Source: JABMQB01 sp964575025 (GTDB taxonomy: Bacteria; Bacteroidota; Bacteroidia; Bacteroidales; Prolixibacteraceae). Taken from it: DNA of 64,000 bases. The notes beneath the pieces are model-generated. The model worked only from the letters and a program-made list of their open reading frames with translations. It was not told the DNA's origin and did no database searches. A program made the position numbers and the translations under genes. The DNA is taken from NCBI GenBank assembly GCA_964575025.1, contig CAZNPV010000012.1, positions 1-64,000 of the forward strand, in the 5' to 3' direction. Positions 1-8,800 of the stretch are shown here, in pieces. Position 1 is the first letter of the stretch, and the number at the start of each line of letters is the position of its first letter.

Positions 1-1
1 A

Positions 2-256
2 AAAATATTTAATTCTTTGGATTTACCTGAGAATTCTGTTTTATTTAATGTTAAAGGTCGTCATTATGTAGAAGCTATGTTTTACACCGGGATCCCAGCA
101 TATAATTTCATACCCTCTGAAGATCAATATTTGGATTTAAAAGCAAAAGGGAGGAAAATTATAATCTTTAGACCACACAATATTGAAATACCGGAATATT
201 TAAGAGATGATTCAAATGTCAGATATATTGATGAGGAATTATTAGGATATCATTAA
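2..256 (+). CDS. C-terminal end of a probable membrane glycosyltransferase (partial, GT39-like)
   Basis: The frame is open to the left edge of the window, so only the last 84 residues are present and the true start lies outside. The visible part has no membrane segment. It reads as a small periplasmic tail: a segment LPENSVLFN, then FYTGIPAYNFIP, then a lysine-rich strand and a final short helix. This pattern resembles the C-termini of dolichyl-phosphate-mannose-type (GT39/PMT) glycosyltransferases of Bacteroidota; that is recognition by similarity of pattern, not proof. The DNA is clearly more AT-rich than the following genes, which is common for surface-polysaccharide genes and may reflect transfer. 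The next gene starts 59 bases later on the same strand. Confidence 0.45.
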   Translation, partial: KIFNSLDLPENSVLFNVKGRHYVEAMFYTGIPAYNFIPSEDQYLDLKAKGRKIIIFRPHNIEIPEYLRDDSNVRYIDEELLGYH

Positions 257-315
257 TTCTATTATCAGATTATTAGATTTTAATATTAATCCAGGATAAA
301 TCTCAGTATTTTTTT

Positions 316-2370
316 ATGCATTCAGCCCAAATAAAAACATCCGGCAATCCTCTTTTGGAAGTGTTCAAAACGCCTCATGAAACAGCGCCCTTTCCGCTGA
401 TAAAAGAGGAACATTTTCTGCCGGCATTCAAAGAAGCGATCCGGAAAGGGGAAAGCGAGATTCAAAAGATCGTTTCCAATTCGAAAAACCCCACCTTTAA
501 CAATACCGTGGTTGCCCTGGAGCGAACAGGCAGGTTACTCAACCGAACTACCGGAATCTTTTTTAACCTGTTGAGTTCGGAAACCAATGAGACCCTGCAG
601 TCGATTGCCGAAGAAGCCTCTCCGTTGCTTACAAAATTCGGAAACGACCTGTTTCTCAACCCGGTATTGTTTGATAGAATAAACGTTGTTTACCAACAAA
701 AGAATGACCTGGACCTGACTCCCGAACAAAAAACATTGCTCGAAGATACCTACACGGATTTTGTCCGCAAGGGAGCCAATCTTTCAGATGAAGAAAAGAT
801 GAGATTCAGGGAAATCAGCAAAGAATTGTCGATGCTTTCCTTGAAATTCGGGGACAATGTCCTCCGGGAAACCAACCGCTACGAAATGCATATAACCGAT
901 AAAAGCCGGCTTTCAGGATTGCCGGATGGTATGCTGGAAGCGGCAGCCGACAAAGCCCGGGAGAAAGGAAAAGAAGGATGGATCATTGACCTTACCCTGC
1001 CCCTGTATACTCCTTTCATGAAATATGCTGACAACCGGGAACTTCGTAAGAAACTCTATCTTGCCTATAGTTCCCGGTCTTTTAAAGGCGATGAACTGGA
1101 TAATCAGGGAAACATAAAACGCATGATAACCCTTCGTCTGGAAACAGCCAATCTCCTGGGATATAAAAATTATGCATGCTATGTTCTAAAAAAACGGATG
1201 GCCACAGCTCCCGAAGCCGTTTATTCCTTGCTGAATGATCTGTACAAAGCCTGCTTCCCGGCAGCTCTGAAAGAGAAAGCAGAGGTGGAAAGATATGCAC
1301 AGTCGATGGGTTTCACAGAAGAACTTATGCCCTGGGACTGGCCCTATTATGCGGAGAAACTGAAAGCAAGCAAATACAACCTCAACGATGAAATGCTGAA
1401 ACCCTATTTTGAGCTAAACCATGTGATCAGCGGGGTATTCGGACTGGCTACGGAACTATACGGACTAACCTTTACACCCAACAGAAAGATTCCGGTATAC
1501 CATGAGGAGGTCCTTCCTTACGAGGTGTTTGATGCCGATGGCCGGTTTCTTTCCGTGCTCTATACCGATTTTCACCCCCGCGAAGGAAAACGGGGCGGGG
1601 CCTGGATGAACGAGTTTAAAGGGCAATGGAAAGAGAACGGTGTGGATTCACGGCCTCACATCACCATCGTCATGAATTTTACCCGGCCTACCAAAACCAA
1701 ACCGGCCCTGCTGACCTTTAGTGAGGTAAGAACTTTTCTTCATGAATTCGGACATGCCCTGCACGGAATGCTGGCTGATTCAACCTATTCCGTATTATCT
1801 GGAACCAATGTCTACCGCGATTTTGTGGAACTCCCTTCGCAGATCATGGAAAACTGGGCCGTTGAGAAAGAATTCCTCAACCGGTTTGCCCGGCATTACA
1901 AAACAGGGGAACCCATGCCCGAAGAGCTGGTAAATAAAATAAAAACGGCTGAAAACTACCTGGCCGGCATCCTTTCCTTACGCCAGTTGAGCTTCGGATA
2001 CCTCGATATGGCCTGGCACACCCTCGAAGAACCGTTTGAAGGAAACATAAAGGAGTTTGAAGAGAATGCATGGAAAAAAACTCAACTCTTTCCGGTGATC
2101 GAAAAGGTATGCATGAGTACACAGTTCAGCCACCTGTTTGCCGGGGGCTATGCAGCAGGGTACTATGGATATAAATGGGCTGAAGTACTCGATGCCGATG
2201 CCTTCAGCCTCTTTAAAGAGAAAGGCCTGTTCAACAAAGAAGTGGCCTCATCGTTTCGAAAAAACATTCTCGAAAAGGGCGGATCGGAACACCCCATGGT
2301 TTTATACAAACGATTCCGCGGACAGGAACCAACCGTTGACGCCCTGCTGAAACGAAGCGGATTGAAATAA
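316..2370 (+). CDS. M3 family oligopeptidase (dipeptidyl carboxypeptidase/oligopeptidase A type)
   Basis: A 684-residue zinc metallopeptidase of family M3, which cleaves short peptides; the length is typical for Dcp/PrlC enzymes. The zinc-binding HEFGH motif is at residues 476-480, and the characteristic downstream helix with a glutamate ligand follows (ELPSQIMENW). No signal peptide is seen at the chosen ATG, where the protein begins MHSAQIKTSG, so it may be cytoplasmic; some Dcp proteins of the phylum are exported. Dcp (releases C-terminal dipeptides) and OpdA/PrlC (endopeptidase) cannot be separated from sequence alone. It converges with metG, with about 100 bases between the two stop codons. 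A 6-bp hairpin (2390-2406) lies between them but has no strong T tract. Confidence 0.9.
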   Translation: MHSAQIKTSGNPLLEVFKTPHETAPFPLIKEEHFLPAFKEAIRKGESEIQKIVSNSKNPTFNNTVVALERTGRLLNRTTGIFFNLLSSETNETLQSIAEEASPLLTKFGNDLFLNPVLFDRINVVYQQKNDLDLTPEQKTLLEDTYTDFVRKGANLSDEEKMRFREISKELSMLSLKFGDNVLRETNRYEMHITDKSRLSGLPDGMLEAAADKAREKGKEGWIIDLTLPLYTPFMKYADNRELRKKLYLAYSSRSFKGDELDNQGNIKRMITLRLETANLLGYKNYACYVLKKRMATAPEAVYSLLNDLYKACFPAALKEKAEVERYAQSMGFTEELMPWDWPYYAEKLKASKYNLNDEMLKPYFELNHVISGVFGLATELYGLTFTPNRKIPVYHEEVLPYEVFDADGRFLSVLYTDFHPREGKRGGAWMNEFKGQWKENGVDSRPHITIVMNFTRPTKTKPALLTFSEVRTFLHEFGHALHGMLADSTYSVLSGTNVYRDFVELPSQIMENWAVEKEFLNRFARHYKTGEPMPEELVNKIKTAENYLAGILSLRQLSFGYLDMAWHTLEEPFEGNIKEFEENAWKKTQLFPVIEKVCMSTQFSHLFAGGYAAGYYGYKWAEVLDADAFSLFKEKGLFNKEVASSFRKNILEKGGSEHPMVLYKRFRGQEPTVDALLKRSGLK

Positions 2371-2471
2371 TCTTTTATTCAAAACCTTTATACCCCTTCC
2401 GGGTATTTACAGAAGAAAACATACCAACTACCTTTCCGGGAAGTTTCAGCCCCTCAGGCAGAAAAGAAAGG

Positions 2472-4505
2472 TCACTTCACGGCTGATCCGTTTGTCATCT
2501 TCCGGTCCGGGGCCACAATGGACAAGGTTCCCCCGGCATCCTCAGCACAGAGGATCATTCCCTGTGATTCAATGCCCCGTAATTTTTTAGGTTCCAGGTT
2601 CACCAGGATACAGATCTGTCGGCCAATCAGGTTTTCCGGTTCATAGTATTCAGCAATTCCTGAAACTATGGTACGCCGGTCGATACCGGTATCTACTTTC
2701 AGCTTGAGGAGTTTCCGGGTTTTGGGAACTTTTTCTGCTTCCAGGATGGTTGCCGTGCGTATATCCATGGTTCCGAAATCTTCAAAGGAAACGGGTTCTT
2801 TGGAAGGATTGATTTTTTCTTCGTTCATGGTATTGGATTTTTTTGTATCCATCAGTTTCCGGAGTTGCTTTTCGATCACAGGATCTTCAATTTTCTCAAA
2901 CAGCAAGCTGGGTTTATGAATACGATGCCCCTCTTTCAGCAGGTCGGTATTCCCCAGTTTGTCCCAGTTCATTTTTTCCACATTCAGGAATCCCCTCAGT
3001 TTCTCCATGCTGAACGGCAGGAAGGGTTCCAATACAATCGTAAGGCTGGCTGAAACCTGAAGGCAGATATTAATGATGGTTTTCACTCTCTCCTCATCGG
3101 TTTTTATCCCCTTCCAGGGTTCTTCATCCGCCAGGTATTTGTTGCCCAGGCGGGCAAGGTCCATCGCATATTTCAGGGCTTCACGAAAACGGAACGCATC
3201 AAGGCTTTTTTCGACACTTGCCTTGATGGCTGCTATACCATCCAGGGTTTCTTTGTCGTACTCCGTAAGTTCTCTTCGCGGGGGTACGACCCCTTCAAAG
3301 TATTTCTGAGTCAACACCAGGGCCCGGTTTACAAAATTACCCAGGATTGCCACCAGTTCGTTGTTGTTCCGGGTTTGAAAATCCTTCCAGGTAAAATCGT
3401 TGTCTTTGGTTTCCGGTGCATTGGCGGTCAATGCATATTTCAATACATCTTCCTTTCCGGGAAGATCTTCCAGGTATTCATGCAACCAGACAGCCCAGTT
3501 CCGGGAGGTAGATATTTTCTCGCCCTCGAGGTTCAGAAATTCATTGGCCGGGACATTGTCGGGAAGGTTGTACGTACCTTCAGCTTTCAGCATACATGGG
3601 AAAATAATGCAATGAAAAACGATGTTGTCCTTTCCAATAAAATGAATCATTCTGGTTTCAGGATCTTTCCAGTATTTTTTCCATTCCGGAGTCAGTTCCC
3701 TGGTCGCCGAGATATAGCCGATGGGTGCATCAAACCATACATAAAGCACTTTTCCTTCAGCCCCTGCAATGGGAACAGGTACACCCCAGTCGAGGTCACG
3801 GGTAACAGCCCGGGGCAGCAACCCGCTGTCGATCCACGATTTGCACTGCCCGTAGACATTGGGTTTCCACTCCCTATGCCCCTCCAGGATCCATTCCCGA
3901 AGCCATGGTTCGTAAGCATCCAGCGGCAGATACCAGTGTCTGGTTTCTTTCAGAACCGGCGTATTCCCGCTGATCATCGATTTCGGATCGATCAGCTCTG
4001 TGGGACTTAACGAAGTACCGCAACTTTCACATTGATCCCCGTAAGCCTTTTCATAGCCACATTTCGGACATGTCCCCATTATATACCGGTCGGCAAGGAA
4101 CTGGTTGTTCTCTTCATCGAAATACTGTTCCGTGGTTTTTTCAATAAATTTTCCTTCGTCGTACAGTTTTTTGAAAAATTCCGAAGCTGTTTCGTGATGA
4201 ATCTGAGCACTGGTTCGTGAATATACATCGAAAGAAATGCCAAACTGTTCAAAGGATGTTTTTATTAATTTATGGTATTTATCGACCACATCCTGCGGTG
4301 TAATGCCTTCGTTTTTAGCCTTCAGGGTAATGGGTACGCCGTGCTCATCGGATCCGCCGATCATCATGACTTCTTCGTTTTTCAGCCGTAAGTAACGCGC
4401 ATATATATCAGCCGGAACATATACACCGGCCAGATGACCAATATGCAAAGGCCCGTTGGCATAGGGCAACGCTGTGGTAATTAACGTCCGCTTGTATTTG
4501 CCCAT
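2472..4505 (-). CDS. metG: Methionine--tRNA ligase
   Basis: A 677-residue class I aminoacyl-tRNA synthetase that charges tRNA-Met. The HIGH signature is HIGH itself at residues 21-24, and the KMSKS loop appears as KISTS at residues 330-334. A zinc knuckle of the CxxC...CxxC type lies near residue 145-160 (CPKC and CESC). The anticodon-binding helical domain follows. The last ~105 residues form the OB-fold tRNA-binding domain (EMAP/Trbp111 type) that dimerises MetRS in many bacteria. A short lysine-rich linker with many polar residues separates the two parts. The start ATG is preceded by a good -7 promoter box 32 bases upstream. The long open frames antisense to this gene are shadows. Confidence 0.97.
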   Translation of the reverse strand: MGKYKRTLITTALPYANGPLHIGHLAGVYVPADIYARYLRLKNEEVMMIGGSDEHGVPITLKAKNEGITPQDVVDKYHKLIKTSFEQFGISFDVYSRTSAQIHHETASEFFKKLYDEGKFIEKTTEQYFDEENNQFLADRYIMGTCPKCGYEKAYGDQCESCGTSLSPTELIDPKSMISGNTPVLKETRHWYLPLDAYEPWLREWILEGHREWKPNVYGQCKSWIDSGLLPRAVTRDLDWGVPVPIAGAEGKVLYVWFDAPIGYISATRELTPEWKKYWKDPETRMIHFIGKDNIVFHCIIFPCMLKAEGTYNLPDNVPANEFLNLEGEKISTSRNWAVWLHEYLEDLPGKEDVLKYALTANAPETKDNDFTWKDFQTRNNNELVAILGNFVNRALVLTQKYFEGVVPPRRELTEYDKETLDGIAAIKASVEKSLDAFRFREALKYAMDLARLGNKYLADEEPWKGIKTDEERVKTIINICLQVSASLTIVLEPFLPFSMEKLRGFLNVEKMNWDKLGNTDLLKEGHRIHKPSLLFEKIEDPVIEKQLRKLMDTKKSNTMNEEKINPSKEPVSFEDFGTMDIRTATILEAEKVPKTRKLLKLKVDTGIDRRTIVSGIAEYYEPENLIGRQICILVNLEPKKLRGIESQGMILCAEDAGGTLSIVAPDRKMTNGSAVK

Positions 4506-4536
4506 GGTACGAATTTATTTTTTTATTTAAAGCTTA

Positions 4537-4544
4537 CAAAGATA
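4537..4544 (-). promoter_or_regulatory. -7 promoter box of metG
   Basis: On the minus strand this reads TATCTTTG, an exact match to the Bacteroidota consensus TAnnTTTG. It lies 32 bases upstream of the metG start codon. No convincing -33 element was assigned. Confidence 0.5.
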
Positions 4545-4815
4545 GATGATTTTTAGAGAAACACGACAGGCTGAAGGCAATTCCGGGAGAGAGACAAAGG
4601 GCAGGAAGCAGGAAGCCAAAGGCTTGTAGCCGGTTGCGGATAGGAAAGTTCCCTGCGTGGATGCTTTTTCAAGCAAAAGCCGGCAGAGGAAACCGTAAAG
4701 GATCGCAACCAATAAACCGGTATTTTTTTGTCGCACTTTTCAATGAATAACCTTACCTCTTTTTCGAAATCTTATGGGTCCCGTCCCGGAAGAATAATTT
4801 GTGATTTATTCGGGC
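4545..4815. other. Intergenic region without recognised gene
   Basis: Spacer between the divergent metG and LD-carboxypeptidase genes. An open frame of 69 codons on the minus strand (4527-4736) has a composition unlike a protein and overlaps the metG promoter, so it is not called. Nothing else was recognised. Confidence 0.5.
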
Positions 4816-4822
4816 TATTTTG
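4816..4822 (+). promoter_or_regulatory. Possible -7 box of the LD-carboxypeptidase gene
   Basis: TATTTTG lies 27 bases before the preferred ATG at 4850. It is one base shorter than the TAnnTTTG consensus. The same heptamer occurs at a similar distance before the GH32 gene and topA, which supports it as a working variant. Confidence 0.35.
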
Positions 4823-4849
4823 TACTTTTACAGGGAAAACAATTCGGGC

Positions 4850-5758
4850 ATGATCAATCCACCCTATCTAAACGGCAAATCTACATTCCGGATCGTTGCC
4901 CCAGCCGGAAAAATAAAAAAGGAGTATGTCCATAACGGCATACAATGGCTTGAAAGTCAGGGATACAGGGTTATTCCGGGGGATCACATGCTGGATGTGC
5001 ACAATCAGTTTGCAGGAAGAGATACCAGCCGTTTGCAGGATCTGCAGGAAGCCCTCGACGATCCGGAAACATCGGTTATTCTTTGCGCCCGGGGGGGATA
5101 CGGAACCATCCGGATTGTGGACAGGTTGAATTTTTCCTCATTTCTGAACCATCCGAAATGGATTGTCGGATTCAGCGATATAACCATCTTGCACTGTGTC
5201 ATGAACCGGCTGGGTGTGGCTTCGATCCACGGATCCATGGTACGTCATCTCCCAAAACCGGGGGCCGGAGCTTCGGAAAGCGTTCAATCTCTTTTTGCCC
5301 TGCTGAACGGGGAAAAACAGGAATATACACCCAGAAACCACGCCCTCAACAGAACCGGCAGGGCTGAAGCAGAACTGGTCGGGGGAAACCTTTCCATCAT
5401 CTACAGCCTCACAGGAACCCCTTATGAGCTGAATCTGTCAGACAAAATCCTGTTTATTGAAGACATCGGCGAATACCATTACCACATCGACCGGATGATG
5501 CACAACCTGAAACTAAGTGGAAAACTAAGCCAGCTGGCCGGTTTGGTGGTGGGAGGTTTTACTAAAATGAAAGACAGCCGGAAAAATTTTGGGTTAAATG
5601 CCTTTGAAATTATTTCTAAAGCAGTCAAAGACTATGACTACCCGGTATGTTTCGGCTTCCCGGCAGGTCATGATAAAAAAAACCTGGCCCTAACCTTCGG
5701 AGCCAAATGGAAGCTTGAAGTGTCTGAGGAAATCTCTGTTTTAAAAAGGATCGAATAG
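4850..5758 (+). CDS. Muramoyltetrapeptide LD-carboxypeptidase (peptidase S66)
   Basis: A 302-residue LdcA-type serine peptidase that removes the terminal D-alanine from murein tetrapeptides during wall recycling. The nucleophile elbow GFSDIT places the catalytic serine at residue 109. The C-terminal half carries the conserved stretches FIEDIGEYHYHIDRML-like and GLVVGGF typical of the family, including the Glu and His of the S66 Ser-Glu-His triad. No signal peptide is apparent, consistent with a cytoplasmic recycling enzyme. The frame is also open from a TTG at 4820, but the ATG at 4850 gives the usual N-terminus (MINPPYL...) and sits 27 bases after a possible -7 box. It ends at a shared hairpin facing the next gene. 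Confidence 0.92.
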   Translation: MINPPYLNGKSTFRIVAPAGKIKKEYVHNGIQWLESQGYRVIPGDHMLDVHNQFAGRDTSRLQDLQEALDDPETSVILCARGGYGTIRIVDRLNFSSFLNHPKWIVGFSDITILHCVMNRLGVASIHGSMVRHLPKPGAGASESVQSLFALLNGEKQEYTPRNHALNRTGRAEAELVGGNLSIIYSLTGTPYELNLSDKILFIEDIGEYHYHIDRMMHNLKLSGKLSQLAGLVVGGFTKMKDSRKNFGLNAFEIISKAVKDYDYPVCFGFPAGHDKKNLALTFGAKWKLEVSEEISVLKRIE

Positions 5759-5765
5759 AATAGAG

Positions 5766-5802
5766 AAAAGGATTCCATCTTTTTTCAGATTGAATCCTTT
5801 TT
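5766..5802. terminator. Bidirectional intrinsic terminator between convergent genes
   Basis: The stem AAAAGGATTC (5766-5775) pairs with GAATCCTTTT (5792-5801) around a 16-base loop, with A and T tracts on either side. It sits between the stop codons of the LD-carboxypeptidase gene and the large minus-strand T9SS cargo gene, so it can serve both. Confidence 0.7.
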
Positions 5803-5809
5803 ATCGGTT

Positions 5810-8800
5810 TTACTGGATCATAAGCTTCCTGGAAACCGTTTTATTTCCGTAAATCACTCGCAGCACATACGGTCCCGGGTCGTATTTTTCCACATCGATA
5901 GCTATGCCTTCCTGCATCTCAAAATCATCGTAAAGCTGTGAATGATAAAGCGAACCATTCGCACCCACCATTTCCACGGCATACATCCCGCAGGGTGCAT
6001 TGTTCAGGGAGATCCGGATTATATCATCTGCAGGATTCGGGAAAACGGTTAACTCTTCTTTAATTAGTTCAAAGCCTTTGGCATCGACAAGGACAGTTGT
6101 TTGGGTGTCGTATTGCCCTGGTTCAGCCTCCACATGATTTACATTGTCGGTAGCTATGCTGTAAAATTTATAGGTTGAACCAACCTCTCCTTCAAAAAAT
6201 GCGGATGTCTCGGGTGTACGTGATTGCCATTCATACAGGTTTGTATCGTTTTCCATTACATACACCGAATAATCGCGAATCCCTGAGCCGTTATCAGAGC
6301 CGGTCCAGGAAACGGTAAACCTGTTTCCTGTATTTCCTTCCAACGAAAACACCTGGCTTTCGGGAGCCTCCAGGTCGAGGGTGTTCAGGTATTCGTTGGT
6401 AAAGATGGGTTCGTTGGCATCGAATACAATTTTTGCCTTATTTTTGATTTCATCGTTGGTTCCCAAATCACTTTTTAACCCAACAGTAAAACTCACAAAC
6501 CCTTCGCCTTCCGGAGAGGTAACATTGGGTGGAAGGAATCCGGTAAACGGGTCTTCTTCGAGGTTCATGGTTTCCGGATTCAAGGAAATAAATTCCCAGG
6601 TAGCAACACCGCTGGTTGTATCCACTTTCCCTGACACTCGTGTAATCAAATTTATACCGGGGCGCATATCGATATCCATCGAAAATTCTTTCAGGGAATT
6701 TCCAACGGGATTAAAAATGGTATCGCCCCATCCGAATGCTCCAAAACCAAAACCTGAGAGATTGAATACGGACAGGTCTAAGGTATCGGTTATGGTTACA
6801 ACATGGGCAGGTGCTGTTGCTTCGCTTTTATTCTCGAAAAGGATGGTATATGGAACCTGGTTATTTTTCACAATAAAATTCTGTCCTCCAAATCCTGAAG
6901 GGCCGATCATTTCGTTGGGGTCAAACGAGGAAACGGCCCCGACAGATTTATTTTGTGTAGACAAATCTTTCCCAATATTTTTACAATCGGCAATACTTTG
7001 AGCATAGCCACCCATATTTGCCAGAAAAACACCAACTCCTTTAACCACACCACCAACACCTGAAAGATTTACACCGCAATCAACAACGGTCACTGCCGTA
7101 TTCCACAAAGTCCCCCAGAATGAAAATTTTTCATCCCACGGAGGGGTTTGGTATGTTTTATAAACCTGTTTCCCAACCGACCAGGCACATCCTACCCCCG
7201 GGATTGCTGAAGTCCCGATATCGACAATACCTTCAGCAAGTACACCGGTTACACACTCGGCTACTTTTAACTTCAGCTCGCTTTTTGTTAGCTGAACGCT
7301 TTTTTCCCCGGTACCTTCAACCATGTATTCCACCCAGGGAGGATTCATCCAGGCCATAATATCAAAACTGTCCGGCGATTTAATCCTGATATGAATACTA
7401 TAAGAGCTGTTGGCAGGGATTACGGGAATTATTAAAGGATAAACCCTGGCATCCATTTCCTGTCCCAGAACTTCATCGGTTTCAAAAAATAAATCGAGGT
7501 TTTCAATTTCAGATGCTATCCCCATGTCGGAAGCTACTTCAGGAACCACAATATCAAAATCGATAAATTCAACTTCCAGTTCGGGGTAATTGGTAAATGC
7601 CAGCCATAATGGTACTGCATAGGCATCCGTATTACCATTGTTTCCAAAATTGACCGTATAAGTCTGCCACATGTTAAATAATATCAGCCCCCTTCCGGAA
7701 ACATTTATCCAGGGCTTTGCCTCTTCACCCTGTACCATTTTAAATGCCCCGGGAAGGCTCATCTCTACACTATTTTTTGAAACAATCATATCCCAATCAC
7801 CGAGAGGCTTCCCATACAAATCAAAATGGGCAGCAAGTGCACCCTCTCCCGGTGAAGTTAATTCTTCGCCAATTATATCAGCTTCACCTTCTTTTCTTAA
7901 TATTAACGATGTATTTTCAGTTGATAACCCACCTCCAAATACAGAAATGGTTGCATACCCCAGGTTTCCGGCCCTGGTTGGCTCAACCCTGTCGAGGCCA
8001 ACAATAGTAGCATGCTTGACAGCTGAAGTTACAGCCGTACTATTTTTAGATGTTAGAGAGATGTCATACTCACCTGCAACAGAATAAGTATACTTTGGAT
8101 TTCCCTGTTCCGAAGTATTATCATCGCCAAAATCCCATAACCAGGAAGTTGCATTGGTGGTTTTATTGTTAAACGAAATTTCGTTGGCCACCTGGTATGT
8201 TTCAAAATTGGTAACCGGCGGGTTAAAATCTGATGTCACCATATCTCCTAAATAAAGAGGAATAGCATCATTCCCGTTTCCGGATATATCTTTAAAAGTA
8301 TCATCAAAATTTAACCAGAGTTTCAGGCTGTCTTCCTGTCCCGTAAACGTTTTGGTTTGGTTTTTGATTAATTCTTCCTGGGTTAATGCCCGGTTCCAGA
8401 GCCGGATGTCATCAAGCAAATAATTGGCATCGGCATTTGATGCACCCCGTGAACCAATCATTAACATACCATCACCGGGAATAATAGCGCCGGTTACTGT
8501 TTGTTCCACAATCAATAAACCGTCGATATATAATTTAAGGTTATTAAGGCCTGCATTGGCATCATACGTAAAAGCCACATGATGCCATAAGGTATCTAAA
8601 ACATTGGTAACCGACCAATTGATGAACTCCCCTTTGTCGGTCTGAACTCCACAGGTTAACCTTCTTTTTCCGTAATAATCATCAAACATAAGTTGGTAAC
8701 CCGGGCTTTGGTACACCGGGCCATCATATCCGTTAACCTTTGCAAAGATATTTTGTGTAAGGCCACTACCCGGCTTCATTTTAATCCAGGCTTCCCCAGT

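Noticed and set aside
3375..4010. Plus-strand open frame of 211 codons inside metG
   Set aside because: It is antisense to a well-conserved enzyme and shows no recognisable protein features.
6381..7001. Plus-strand open frame of 206 codons inside the large T9SS cargo gene
   Set aside because: The minus-strand frame has clear domains there; the plus frame has none.
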